NCBI GenBank assembly: GCA_017940415.1
Contig: JAGAYR010000002.1
Location: 1 to 64,000 of the forward strand
Length of the DNA stretch: 64,000 nucleotides
Source of the DNA: Lachnospiraceae bacterium
GTDB taxonomy: Bacteria; Bacillota; Clostridia; Lachnospirales; Lachnospiraceae
Direction of reading: 5' to 3'
Shown here: piece after piece, positions 44,026-52,586 of the stretch
How positions within the stretch are numbered: position 1 is the stretch's first letter
How the letters are laid out: each line of letters opens with the position of its first letter
The notes under the pieces: generated by a model
Told to the model about the DNA's origin: nothing
Databases searched by the model: none
What the model saw: only the letters and a program-made list of their open reading frames with translations
Made by a program: the position numbers and the translations under genes

Positions 44026-44327
44026 CAGTTCTCCTCCTTCCAGCGGATAGCCTGGAAAGGACAAGCCTTTATGCAGATTCCGCAGCCTTTGCAGTGATCG
44101 TAATCAAACTCGCCTCTCTTGCCCTCACATACGGGGATTGAGGCATCGGGACAAAAAGGTGCGCACAGAAGGCACTGCTTGCACTTCTCTTCGATCCACT
44201 CCGGAGTCTTGCTTCTCCACTCTCCGGTCTTGGTAAGTTTACTGGTTCCGGGCTCATAGATCTCACAGCCGGTCGTTACATCCTGCCATGCTATATGTTC
44301 ATTTATTTCTTCTGCTTTAAGTCCCAT
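44025..44327 (-). CDS. porD: 2-oxoacid:ferredoxin oxidoreductase, delta (ferredoxin) subunit
   Basis: This 100-residue protein carries two [4Fe-4S] clusters. The cysteine motifs are CKQCLLCAPFCPD and CKGCGICIKACPF, and about 45 residues precede them. It passes electrons from the catalytic subunits to external ferredoxin. It overlaps porA at the stop/start codon and lies one base after porG, so the four genes are translated as one unit in the order porG, porD, porA, porB. Confidence 0.93.
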   Translation of the reverse strand: MGLKAEEINEHIAWQDVTTGCEIYEPGTSKLTKTGEWRSKTPEWIEEKCKQCLLCAPFCPDASIPVCEGKRGEFDYDHCKGCGICIKACPFQAIRWKEEN

Positions 44328-44328
44328 C

Positions 44329-44904
44329 TTATCCCCTCACTTCCTTCATGGCAGCTCTGAGGCACTGAAGGTTACCTTCAACGAGCTGGGGTTTCTTGGC
44401 GAATTTATGTCTGTAGGAGCCTTCCATATCCTTAAGGAACTGCTCCTTGTCAACGCACTTGCTTACTTCAACTACTGCAGCAAGCATGGGAGTGTTGGGG
44501 AAATATTTTCCGAGATAAGCAAGAGAGATCGCTCTTGCATCGATGGTGCATACTCTTCCCGCATATCCTTTGAGAAGGGGTTTTAATTCTTCGGGGCTTT
44601 TTGCGGAATTGATGATGATTGCCCCGCTTTCGGATAATCCCGCGGTTACGTCAACGCTCTCAAGGAGTGTCTCGTCTACGACTGCAACGTAATCGGGGTC
44701 ATAGATATTGGAATGAATGGGGCATCTTTCGTCAGAGATCCTGTTGTATGCCGTAATGGGCGCACCTGATCTCTCGGGACCGTACTCCGGAAAAGACTGC
44801 ACATACTTTCCGGACATGAAAGCCGCATCAGCAAGAAGCTGGCTTGCGGTTTTGGCACCCTGACCTCCGCGGCCGTGCCATCTGATTTCGATCATATCGT
44901 TCAT
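44329..44904 (-). CDS. porG: 2-oxoacid:ferredoxin oxidoreductase, gamma subunit
   Basis: PorG, 191 residues, is the gamma domain with the opening EIRWHGRGGQGAKTASQLLA and PEYGPERSGAPITAYNR, the usual CoA/ThDP-domain contact motifs. The start at 44904 is chosen because GGAG lies 7 nt upstream; a six-residue extension lacks a site. It is the first gene of the oxidoreductase operon. Upstream are a 7-bp hairpin (GATGCGC / GCGCATC near 44940-44955) and the two-component regulator gene on the same strand. Confidence 0.92.
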   Translation of the reverse strand: MNDMIEIRWHGRGGQGAKTASQLLADAAFMSGKYVQSFPEYGPERSGAPITAYNRISDERCPIHSNIYDPDYVAVVDETLLESVDVTAGLSESGAIIINSAKSPEELKPLLKGYAGRVCTIDARAISLAYLGKYFPNTPMLAAVVEVSKCVDKEQFLKDMEGSYRHKFAKKPQLVEGNLQCLRAAMKEVRG

Positions 44905-44999
44905 TTTTCTACTCCGTTTCAACCCTTACACAGATGCGCCCTGATGCGCATCCCTGCTATTTTATCACAAATCGGAATAATCCGAAATTTTACCCTTTA

Positions 45000-45743
45000 T
45001 CAGTTGCTTCCGGGGTTCTGGGCATATTCCGAATAGCTCTTGCCCGTATACTTCTTAAAGCACCTTCCGAAATAGTTGGGATCGGGGATTCCCACCTTGG
45101 CGGACACAGTAAACATCTTAACATCAGGACTTGCGAGTTTCATCGCATTTTCCATCCTAACCTGTGTCAGATATTGCGCAAATCCCTTTCCGGTCTCTGA
45201 TTTGAACTTTCTGCTCAGATAACTTGAGGAAAATCCGAAAGCCTGAGCCACAGAAGTGAGGTTAAGCGTGGAATCGGTGTAATTTTCCTGAATATATTTC
45301 ATTACCGCTTCGGTTGCGGAAAGGGGTTCTTCCGAAGGATCCGCATCTCCGTTCTGGGCAGGTCCTCTCTCATCCAGCTTTTCCTTGGCTCTCTTAAGAG
45401 TCTCGGTAACCTCGCTTCTGACCATGGGCTTAAGCATATAGTCAAAGATCGGCAGGCTTACACATTTACGTGCATATTCAAACTTGTCGAATGCGGTCAT
45501 TATAATAATGATCATATCCGGATATCTGTCTGCGGCTATTACCGAAAACTGGATCCCGTCCATGAAGGGCATGGATATATCTACGAAAGCAATATCGGGC
45601 CTTATATCATCAATAGTATTGATGGCTTCGATACCGCTCTCTGCTTCACCCGCAACGCACATATCGAGACTTTCCCAATCGAGGGATTCCTTCATAAGCT
45701 CCCTTGCAGAGGCTTCGTCATCAATAAGCATTACTTTGTACAT
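45000..45743 (-). CDS. AraC-type response regulator (YesN family)
   Basis: This 247-residue regulator has an N-terminal receiver domain (residues 1 to about 120) with the acidic pair IDDE, phosphorylation Asp in IAFVDISMPFMDG near residue 54 and conserved Lys in LKPM. The C-terminal part is a double helix-turn-helix AraC domain (about 150-247; FGFSSSYLSRKFKSETGKGF and the IPDPNYFGRCFKKYTGKSY stretch). The first base of its start overlaps the end of the kinase gene. It should act on the sugar importer genes next to it. The receiver-to-HTH linker is short compared with larger YesN proteins. Confidence 0.92.
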   Translation of the reverse strand: MYKVMLIDDEASARELMKESLDWESLDMCVAGEAESGIEAINTIDDIRPDIAFVDISMPFMDGIQFSVIAADRYPDMIIIIMTAFDKFEYARKCVSLPIFDYMLKPMVRSEVTETLKRAKEKLDERGPAQNGDADPSEEPLSATEAVMKYIQENYTDSTLNLTSVAQAFGFSSSYLSRKFKSETGKGFAQYLTQVRMENAMKLASPDVKMFTVSAKVGIPDPNYFGRCFKKYTGKSYSEYAQNPGSN

Positions 45744-47488
45744 TATTTATCCTCCTCTGCTTTGGGGACCGTTGTCGCAGGAATGATGAATTCGATCCTG
45801 GTATACTCGCCCTCTTCACTTTCAATCTTTACAACATTATCACGATTGCAATAATATCTCAATCTTACTATGGTACCCCAAAGGCCGAAGCTCTCCTCTT
45901 CCGGGGATACGTTCTTCACACCTGCCATCAGCTTTTCGGCAGTCTCTTTGCTCATTCCGACACCGGTGTCATATACAGATAAGTGAAGCATATTATCGGC
46001 ATCAATATTTGCGGATATTCTGATGATACCCTCTTCGCCTTTAAGTCTGATACCGTGATAGATACTGTTTTCTACGATAGGCTGCAAGATGAGCTTGGGA
46101 ACAATGCATTTAAGGCATTCGCCCTTGATATCATACTCATCCTGAATGATCTCGCCGTATCTGAGTTTTTGAAGAGCCAGATAGTCTCTTACAATCAGAA
46201 CTTCTCTTTCAAGAGGGATTTCCTTGTCTCCTTTGCTCAGAAAGTTTCTGTAGAATCTTCCCAGAGTCTCCAGTGCGGAACTTACCTCTCCCGCTCCGCT
46301 CCTTAATGCAAGAGAGCTTATCATACCTATTGAGTTATAGAGGAAATGAGGTTTTATCTGTTCCTGCAAAACTCTCATCTCGGCTCTCTGAATGGTCTGC
46401 TCCTTGGTAATAAGATCCTGTATCAGGTCCCTTATCCTGATGACCATGGAATTATAGGAATCCTTGAGAAGTCCGATCTCATTGTCCGGCATCCTGTCTC
46501 CGATGGGGATGAGTTCCTTCTCACTTCCACCGATATTCATGGCCTTGATAAGACGGTTGATGGGTTTGGTTATATTGGAAGAAACAAATCTTCCGAGGGC
46601 AAAAAGTCCAACCGTCATTGCTGTCATCAGGAACGCAAGAATCTCCAGTGTTCTCCTAGGCAGCGGTTTTCCGGTAAGAGGGATACAGCTGATTACGATG
46701 ACGGGAGCATTACTTACTCTCATTCCCGATACCATAACCCTCTGTCCGCGGACTATGTAAGGCTTATGAGTTACGGTGGAACTTGCAAGATCCTTGTCGT
46801 ATACCTTGACAAGTCCCTTATCTCCGGACAGATATGATCCGTCCAGTCCCACAACACAGATATCACTGTCGGGCATGGTAGCCAGGGCCTGATCGATGAC
46901 TTTGGCCGATACAAGAAGCATCAGATATCCGGTTCTTTTCTGAGTGTTCATATCGTAGAAAGCACGCTCTATGGAAAAGAAAGGATAATTGTCTATTTTC
47001 CTGACAGATCCGTTTCCGTTTGCAAATTCCATGGCTCTTCCGCGAAGATCAAGAACTCCTGAAGGCCACATTTCTTCTACATAGCTTTCTTTATTGAGTA
47101 CGAATACGCCTCTTCTGGTACAGGCATACATACCATCGGTTCTGAATGCATACACGGCATCCACCGCCGTGGTTACATTGATGATCCTCTGCATGCTGTA
47201 CTTGGCATCTATAACATGATTAAAAGCCTCTGCGCTGTCTTCCTCTTTGAGGAAGGCAGCGAGAGGCTCCTCCATAATCATAAGTTTGGATAATTCCTTG
47301 TATCCCTCGATGGATGAAGAGATATTTCCGGACAATCCGATAAGTGTGCTCTCTGCTTCTCTGACCGCAGAATCCTGCTCCTCTCTTCTGATGATGAGAA
47401 GAGTGGATACAAGGAAAGCTATGGTCATTAACGCTACAACTACGAAGAATACCCAACGAAGTCTGCGTGACAGCGAGCTGTTTCGCAT
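45743..47488 (-). CDS. YesM-type sensor histidine kinase
   Basis: This 581-residue membrane kinase has helices at about 12-32 and 285-305 enclosing an extracellular sensor domain, a HAMP linker (SSNITKPINRLIKAM), and a cytoplasmic kinase part. The phosphoacceptor His is in QEQIKPHFLYNSIGMI near residue 387 (HisKA_7TM/His_kinase type). The ATP-binding motifs are QPIVENSIYHGI and VYDTGVGM. Such pairs usually sense external carbohydrates and control adjacent ABC importers, matching the genes upstream. Confidence 0.92.
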   Translation of the reverse strand: MRNSSLSRRLRWVFFVVVALMTIAFLVSTLLIIRREEQDSAVREAESTLIGLSGNISSSIEGYKELSKLMIMEEPLAAFLKEEDSAEAFNHVIDAKYSMQRIINVTTAVDAVYAFRTDGMYACTRRGVFVLNKESYVEEMWPSGVLDLRGRAMEFANGNGSVRKIDNYPFFSIERAFYDMNTQKRTGYLMLLVSAKVIDQALATMPDSDICVVGLDGSYLSGDKGLVKVYDKDLASSTVTHKPYIVRGQRVMVSGMRVSNAPVIVISCIPLTGKPLPRRTLEILAFLMTAMTVGLFALGRFVSSNITKPINRLIKAMNIGGSEKELIPIGDRMPDNEIGLLKDSYNSMVIRIRDLIQDLITKEQTIQRAEMRVLQEQIKPHFLYNSIGMISSLALRSGAGEVSSALETLGRFYRNFLSKGDKEIPLEREVLIVRDYLALQKLRYGEIIQDEYDIKGECLKCIVPKLILQPIVENSIYHGIRLKGEEGIIRISANIDADNMLHLSVYDTGVGMSKETAEKLMAGVKNVSPEEESFGLWGTIVRLRYYCNRDNVVKIESEEGEYTRIEFIIPATTVPKAEEDK

Positions 47489-47514
47489 TTTGTTACTACC
47501 GCCTTAACAAAGGA

Positions 47515-48381
47515 TCATCCCTTGACGGCACCGGCAACAAAGCTTTCCTGAATCTTTCCGCTCATGAATACGTAAACAATGAGCATGGGGAATGTTGCGA
47601 TAACGAGCGCCGCACCTATGGGACCCCACTCTGTCGTATACTGTCCGGACAGTGCCTGGATACCGACAGGGAGAGTTTTGAATTTACTGTCGCTTATGAA
47701 TACGTTTGCGAACATCAGCTCGTTCCAGCACTGAAGGAAGGTATAGATGCTGATGGTTGCAAGCGCGGGCTTCATAAGAGGTACGATGACTACGCCGAAT
47801 GTTCTGAAAGGTCCGCAACCGTCGATATATGCTGCCTCGTCAAGGTCCTTGGGAATCTCTACCATGAATCCGGTACAGATCAAGATACCCATGGAAAGTG
47901 AGAATGCCGCATAGGGGAAGATCAGTGAGAAGTGGCTGTTAAGAATGCCCATGTTTCTCAGAGTGATGAATACAGGCACGATGGATGCATGGATGGGAAT
48001 AGTAAGTCCCAGCATAAAGAACGCATTCATCTGAGCGCTGAACTTCCACTTAAGACGGGTAATAGCATATGTTGCCATCATTGAAGCGAAGATAACAAGT
48101 ACGATCGCAGATACGGAAACAATGACGGAGTTGATAAAGTATCTGGGCATGTTTCCGGTGTGCCATGCTGATGCATAGTTGGACCATTTCCAATCCCAGG
48201 GAAGTCCGATGAGGTTCTTACCGAAGATTTCCTCATTGGTCTTGAGTGAGAAGGTAAACATCCAGTATACGGGAAACAGGTTAACAATTGCCCATAATGT
48301 TAATATAACATAAAGTACAACATTTCTAGTATTAATCTTTGAGGAATGAGCTTCCTTTTCTTTTACGGTGAAATTTGCCAT
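47515..48381 (-). CDS. Carbohydrate ABC transporter permease (MalG type)
   Basis: This 288-residue permease has six membrane helices and the cytoplasmic EAA motif DEAAYIDGCGPFRTFGVVIVP near residue 195 (given here as DEAAYIDGCGPF followed by RTFGVVIVP). It works with the permease at 48383-49264 to import an unidentified sugar or oligosaccharide. No ATPase gene is in the cluster; such importers often share an MsmX-type ATPase encoded elsewhere. One base separates it from the partner permease. Confidence 0.92.
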   Translation of the reverse strand: MANFTVKEKEAHSSKINTRNVVLYVILTLWAIVNLFPVYWMFTFSLKTNEEIFGKNLIGLPWDWKWSNYASAWHTGNMPRYFINSVIVSVSAIVLVIFASMMATYAITRLKWKFSAQMNAFFMLGLTIPIHASIVPVFITLRNMGILNSHFSLIFPYAAFSLSMGILICTGFMVEIPKDLDEAAYIDGCGPFRTFGVVIVPLMKPALATISIYTFLQCWNELMFANVFISDSKFKTLPVGIQALSGQYTTEWGPIGAALVIATFPMLIVYVFMSGKIQESFVAGAVKG

Positions 48382-48382
48382 A

Positions 48383-49264
48383 TCAGTCTGCCTCCTTGAA
48401 CGCTTTGCTTATAAGAAGGGCGAACGCGAAGCAGAGAATGATCATCATAACTGCGATCGTCGAACCCATGCCGTAACGGTTACGCTGGAAGAGCATCTCG
48501 ATCATACGGGTTGAAGGAACTTCCGTTGCATGAAGAGGTCCGCCATTGGTAAGGACATAGATAAGGTCGAAGGACTTCAGTGATCCGGTTACAGCGAAGA
48601 TAACGCTGACCTTGAGGATGGGCTTGATTACAGGGATAACGATGTATCTGTTAACCTGTCCTTCGGTTGCTCCGTCGATTCTTGCCGCCTCACGGATGTC
48701 AGGGGATACACCTTTAACGCCCGCATACATAAGAAGCATGTGATAGCCGACATACTGCCACAAAGTAGGCACGAATACGGAAATGAGTGCGGTCTTCTTG
48801 TCTCCGAGCCAGATATGGCAAAGGTTCTCAAGTCCCATCTTGGTAAGAGCGGAATTGAGAAGACCGTAATCGGGATTATAGATCTTCAGCCAGAGCTGAC
48901 CGATAACTACTGTGGAGATCAGGACGGGCATGAAATAGATTGAAAGGAAAGGTTTCTCTCCCTTAATGCCTCTTCCGAGTGCAAGAGCAAGTGCAAGTGA
49001 AACAGGGAGCTGTATGAAAACCGACAAAGTAGCAAGGATGCAGGCATTAAAGAGAGCCTTCATGAATCCTATAGCTTTGCTGGTGAATAATTCTTTGTAA
49101 TTTGCAAGGCCGAGAAAGGTCATCTCGCCCATGCCGTTCCAGTCAAAGAGACTGTAGTACGCCGATTTGATGATAGGCGCGATCAGTATTCCTATAAAAA
49201 GCGCCAGCGCAGGTAACAAGAACAGGAATACCGCTAAATAATTGACGATATCTTTTTTCTTCAT
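48383..49264 (-). CDS. Carbohydrate ABC transporter permease (MalF type)
   Basis: This 293-residue permease has six membrane helices, an N-terminal YLAVFLFLLPALALFIGILI start and the EAA motif REAARIDGATEGQVNRYIVIP near residue 195 (REAARIDGATE, then GQVNRYIVIP). It is the upstream partner of the MalG-type permease. A terminator-like hairpin at 49279-49304 lies between it and the binding-protein gene, so permeases are probably made at lower levels than the binding protein. Confidence 0.92.
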   Translation of the reverse strand: MKKKDIVNYLAVFLFLLPALALFIGILIAPIIKSAYYSLFDWNGMGEMTFLGLANYKELFTSKAIGFMKALFNACILATLSVFIQLPVSLALALALGRGIKGEKPFLSIYFMPVLISTVVIGQLWLKIYNPDYGLLNSALTKMGLENLCHIWLGDKKTALISVFVPTLWQYVGYHMLLMYAGVKGVSPDIREAARIDGATEGQVNRYIVIPVIKPILKVSVIFAVTGSLKSFDLIYVLTNGGPLHATEVPSTRMIEMLFQRNRYGMGSTIAVMMIILCFAFALLISKAFKEAD

Positions 49265-49278
49265 TGGCTAAGCCTTCC

Positions 49279-49304
49279 AAAAAATTCGGACTCTTTCGAG
49301 TCCG
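49279..49304 (-). terminator. Attenuating terminator between binding protein and permeases
   Basis: The perfect stem CGGACTC / GAGTCCG with a GAAA tetraloop is followed in the minus direction by AATTTTTT. It sits in the 142-bp gap between the binding-protein stop and the permease start. Partial read-through here would explain an excess of binding protein over permease. A second GC-rich stretch near 49325-49375 (CGCGCGG, GGCGCGAGG) may add further structure. Confidence 0.8.
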
Positions 49305-49406
49305 TTTCACATTTATATAGTACAGCCGCGCGGCCTCCGCTGGCGCGAGGGGGTTGTTGCATGGCAGAAGGTCGCGCGTCTATACAAGTAACAAACAGGG
49401 ATTAAA

Positions 49407-50735
49407 TTATCTTATGTCGTTGGCAAGTCCTTCGATGAATCCCTGACCATCGACTTCACAACCGTAAACGAGGTCTACGTATGAAAGGTAGGTGTTTGCA
49501 TCATCTGCGCTCATAGCGGTGTCTCCGAAGAGAACGTATCCGGTAGCATTTCCGCAGATAACTGCAACGTCCTGGGTAAGAGCGTTAACTGCTGAGGTAT
49601 CGCCGTAAGGAGTCCAAGCGGGAAGTCCGCAGCCGTCAAGATAGCCGTAGTGGCAGATGAGCTTTCCAAGCTCGAAGCAGTACTTAGCAGCGATGTCTGC
49701 ATTCTCAGAAGATGCTGCAACTGCAAGAGTGTCGGAAGGTCCGCCGATAAGCTGTCCGAGAGTAGCCTTGTCAGAATTGATAACAGGGAACTCTGCAACC
49801 TTTACCTTAGGGAAGAATTCGGAATTGTTTGCGAAGTCAGCGCAGTTCCAAGTTCCGTTCATGTAGAAAGCATACTTTCCATCCATGAAGTTAGCCTTAA
49901 CTTCGTCGTTTCCAAGAGCGATTCCGTTGGGATCGAAGTATCCGTTCTTTACAAGGCTCTGGAAGGTATCAACTGCTGAAGCAACGTCAGCGTTGTCCCA
50001 AGTTGCTCTTCCGAGGAAGATGTCGTTAAGAGTCTCATAACCTACAGACTTCTCGATAACGGACTCAAGATACTCGGTAACACACCAAGTCTCTTTTCCT
50101 GCACATCCGAAGGGGATGATGCCTGCTGCCTTAAGAGCGTCGCAGCACTCGATGAACTCATCATAAGTTCCGGGGATCTCATCATAGCCAACTGACTTAA
50201 GGAGATCCATGTTAGCGAAGAGACCAACGATGTTCATGGTAAGAGGAACACCATAGTGCTTTCCGCCGTAGGTGGAGTTTCCGAGCATTGACTCGGGAAG
50301 CTCATCCTTGAACTCCTCGTATGCAGCGTCAAGGCAGTAAACCTTTCCTGCATCTACGAAGTCCTGAAGGAATGCGCATGACCAGGTGAAGAAGATGTCA
50401 GGCATCTCGTTAGCTGAAACAGCAGCCTTGATCTTGGTCTTGTAAGACTCATTCTCAAATGCTTCCCAGTTAAGAGTGATGTTGGGATACTTCTCAGCCA
50501 TGTCAGCGATAGCTGCTTCATAAGAGTGACGGTTGGAGTCGCTCTCAGTAGCGATACACCACATGTCGAGGGTGATCTCAGCGTCCTTGACCTCATCTTC
50601 GGTTACTGCTGAAGGAGCAGGACCTTCGGGAGAAGTAGCGGGATCAGCGGGAGTAGTGGTTCCGCCGCCGTTACAAGCTGCAAGTGAAAGAGCCATTGCG
50701 CCTGCCATTACAAGTGACAACAGTTTTCTTTTCAT
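49407..50735 (-). CDS. Carbohydrate ABC transporter substrate-binding lipoprotein
   Basis: This 442-residue protein has a lipoprotein signal (LSLVMAGAMALSLAAC, lipobox Cys near residue 21), a short Gly/Thr/Pro linker and a family 1 solute-binding fold (DMWCIATESDSNRHSYEAAI, NWEAFENESYKTKIKAAVSA and the FMNGTWNCADFAN region). It captures a sugar outside the cell for the permeases downstream. The ligand is not evident. The ATG has a GGAGG site. Confidence 0.93.
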   Translation of the reverse strand: MKRKLLSLVMAGAMALSLAACNGGGTTTPADPATSPEGPAPSAVTEDEVKDAEITLDMWCIATESDSNRHSYEAAIADMAEKYPNITLNWEAFENESYKTKIKAAVSANEMPDIFFTWSCAFLQDFVDAGKVYCLDAAYEEFKDELPESMLGNSTYGGKHYGVPLTMNIVGLFANMDLLKSVGYDEIPGTYDEFIECCDALKAAGIIPFGCAGKETWCVTEYLESVIEKSVGYETLNDIFLGRATWDNADVASAVDTFQSLVKNGYFDPNGIALGNDEVKANFMDGKYAFYMNGTWNCADFANNSEFFPKVKVAEFPVINSDKATLGQLIGGPSDTLAVAASSENADIAAKYCFELGKLICHYGYLDGCGLPAWTPYGDTSAVNALTQDVAVICGNATGYVLFGDTAMSADDANTYLSYVDLVYGCEVDGQGFIEGLANDIR

Positions 50736-50817
50736 AATTTCCTCCTTTAATGATTATGAAAAAATATTTTATATCTCAAAGGCGAATGCCTTAGAAATAT
50801 CCGCTTGAGTTAACCGC

Positions 50818-51363
50818 TTATTTCTCGGTCGGTACTACGGGCCAGGGATATTCAACGGTTAAGATGTTGCCGTCAAGGTGGTAGTAAATGAAGGTGTCGG
50901 GATACATATCATTGTAGATAAGCTGTATCACTCCGTTTTCTTCGTCCACCACGTAATAACCGGGTGAGTAATAATCTTCTCTGAAAGTACCTTTATCAGT
51001 AAATTCAAAAGAGAGATTACCGTCTACTTCCTGCCAGAAGCCGATGAGCCCGTTCGGCTGTCCTTCGCCGGTATACTCGTAGACGGCAGGCTCATAAAGG
51101 AACATTCTGTCTTCACCGTCGGGAACGAATCTCATTCCGAGCTCGTTTCCGTCTTTATCGGTAAGTGTCAGATAGTCATTCGCGAGAGTGTAGGTGTATT
51201 TTTCTCCTTTAAACTCCGCTTTTCCGTTATCGGAAAGGGAAAGAATCGTTACACCCGGTTCGTGTATGTATGCCCACTCCTGCTTGGATGAACCACAACC
51301 TGCCAACAACATGATTCCCAGCAGAGAGATAAGTACAAGTTTAAGAGTTTTAAGGCTTTTCAT
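50818..51363 (-). CDS. Small lipoprotein of unknown function
   Basis: This 181-residue protein has a lipoprotein signal (LVLISLLGIMLLAGCGSS, lipobox Cys near residue 23). The rest looks beta-rich and repeats a pattern of short strands with Tyr/Phe (YTYTLANDYLTLTDKDGNE, FEFTDKGTFREDYYSPGYY), as in small beta-barrel lipoproteins; I do not recognise a family by sequence alone. It is 82 bp upstream of the sugar-binding protein gene on the same strand and may be part of the same transcript, behind the cre-like site at 51545-51558. Confidence 0.75.
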   Translation of the reverse strand: MKSLKTLKLVLISLLGIMLLAGCGSSKQEWAYIHEPGVTILSLSDNGKAEFKGEKYTYTLANDYLTLTDKDGNELGMRFVPDGEDRMFLYEPAVYEYTGEGQPNGLIGFWQEVDGNLSFEFTDKGTFREDYYSPGYYVVDEENGVIQLIYNDMYPDTFIYYHLDGNILTVEYPWPVVPTEK

Positions 51364-51544
51364 TTGAACAGACCTCTATCTCCAATTCCTTTTTATGAAC
51401 AAATTGTAAATAAACGACCGTTAACTGTAAATGGAATAACTTTACATTTTGAAAGCACATTTTTTACATCTGCACATAAATTTTAGCACACTTGTCAATT
51501 TTTTTGTGCTTTTTGACGAGTGTATAAGGGGTGTTATAGGTCAA

Positions 51545-51574
51545 TGTAAGCACTTTCATACATGTTTTATTATA
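51545..51574 (-). promoter_or_regulatory. Candidate CcpA cre site and -10 box
   Basis: TGTAAGCACTTTCA (51545-51558) matches the cre consensus TGWAARCGYTWNCA at all but one position. On the minus strand a TATAAT box (51569-51574) lies 10 bp upstream of it, so a bound repressor would cover the start site. No good -35 box pairs with this TATAAT. The arrangement suggests carbon catabolite repression of the lipoprotein and sugar importer. Confidence 0.45.
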
Positions 51575-51604
51575 TTTTAATGTGCATATTGACAGTGGCC
51601 CAAA

Positions 51605-51704
51605 CAGAAAGGGAGACGTACTTTTTTGTCATCATTTGTTCACAAATATGGCGCTGTAACGCTCTATCGTGATAAAGGATGTCAAAAAAATGCGTCTCCC
51701 TGTC
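51605..51704. repeat. Palindromic element with GGGAGACG arms
   Basis: Left arm GGGAGACGTACTTTTTTGTC (51611-51630) and the reverse complement of the right arm, GGGAGACGCATTTTTTTGAC, match closely; about 50 bp lie between. It is a diverged relative of the GGGGACGC family (GGGAGACG replaces GGGGACGC, the TTTTTTGTCATC part is kept). It lies 3' of the flavoprotein gene. Confidence 0.65.
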
Positions 51705-51722
51705 CTATATAAATTGATACTA

Positions 51723-52574
51723 TTATGCTTTGTTCAAATATGATACTGCGCTCAGAGCAGCTACAAGTCCCTCGCCGGATGCTTTGATCAGCTGGTAGGG
51801 TGCACCGGTAATATCGCCGGCTGCAAAAAGTCCGGGAATCGATGTGGACATGTCTCTTCCGCACTTAACTGCGCTCCCCTCGGTCTCAAGGCCCGGAACC
51901 ATGGATGAAGGCGCAATCTGGTCGCGAAGTACGAATACACCGTCGGTCTGAAGCTCACCGTTATCAGTAACAAGGGTGTTCGCTTTCATTGCTCCCTTGA
52001 TCTCAACGGGTTTTCCTTGGAATATTTCCACGCCTTCGATCTTCAGGTCGCCCGCATCATAGACGGGAACATAGATTACTTCGGAAGCATATTTTCTGAG
52101 GAATTCAGCTTCCTCTTCAAATGCGGGTGAATAGGATACGACTACCGCTTTCTTATCTTTATACATTGCGGCGTCGCATGTTGCACAATAGCTTACGCCT
52201 CTTCCCAGGAATTCACTTTCGCCGGGAATGGTCTTTGCAGGTGCAACACCCGCACATAAGATTACCGATGTCGCCTCTATGATCTCTTCACCGGACTGGA
52301 TTGCGAAGTATTCTCCGTAAGGATAGATCATGCTTACTCTTCCTTCGGTGATCTCAACACCCATGGACTCCGCATGATCAAGCATCTTCTTAGCAAGATC
52401 ATCTCCGCTTACCGCAGGAATTCCGAGATAGTTATCTATCTTCTCTGCGCTGCGTACTTTGCCGCTTGAGTTTTTCTTTCCTATAACTATGATGTTCTTT
52501 TTTCTGATCTTGAGTGTTATTGCGGCTTCCAGTCCTGCAGGACCTGTGCCGACTATTGCGACATCGTATCTCAT
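51723..52574 (-). CDS. Thioredoxin-reductase-like flavoprotein lacking NADPH motifs
   Basis: This 283-residue protein follows the thioredoxin reductase plan: FAD-binding VAIVGTGPAGLEAAI at the start, the redox-active CATC in GVSYCATCDAAMYK near residue 135, and the C-terminal FAD motif GLFAAGDITG. The middle domain, which should bind NADPH, has VVVSYSPAFEEEAEFL where GxGxxA is expected, and VYVPVYDAGD-like residues (IYVPVYDAGD) where HRRxxxRA is expected. Both pyridine-nucleotide motifs are gone and the protein is about 30 residues short. That matches the ferredoxin-dependent flavin thioredoxin reductases (FFTR) known from clostridia, so I infer that type. No thioredoxin gene is adjacent. Confidence 0.8.
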   Translation of the reverse strand: MRYDVAIVGTGPAGLEAAITLKIRKKNIIVIGKKNSSGKVRSAEKIDNYLGIPAVSGDDLAKKMLDHAESMGVEITEGRVSMIYPYGEYFAIQSGEEIIEATSVILCAGVAPAKTIPGESEFLGRGVSYCATCDAAMYKDKKAVVVSYSPAFEEEAEFLRKYASEVIYVPVYDAGDLKIEGVEIFQGKPVEIKGAMKANTLVTDNGELQTDGVFVLRDQIAPSSMVPGLETEGSAVKCGRDMSTSIPGLFAAGDITGAPYQLIKASGEGLVAALSAVSYLNKA

Positions 52575-52586
52575 ATGAACCTCCGA

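Larger units (their letters stand above)
51364..51722. other. Regulatory gap upstream of the sugar-uptake genes
   Basis: A 359-bp gap with no credible gene. From left to right it holds an AT-rich leader for the lipoprotein gene, a cre-like site (51545-51558) just downstream of a TATAAT box (51569-51574, minus strand), and a palindromic element (51605-51704) next to the flavoprotein gene end. Confidence 0.6.
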
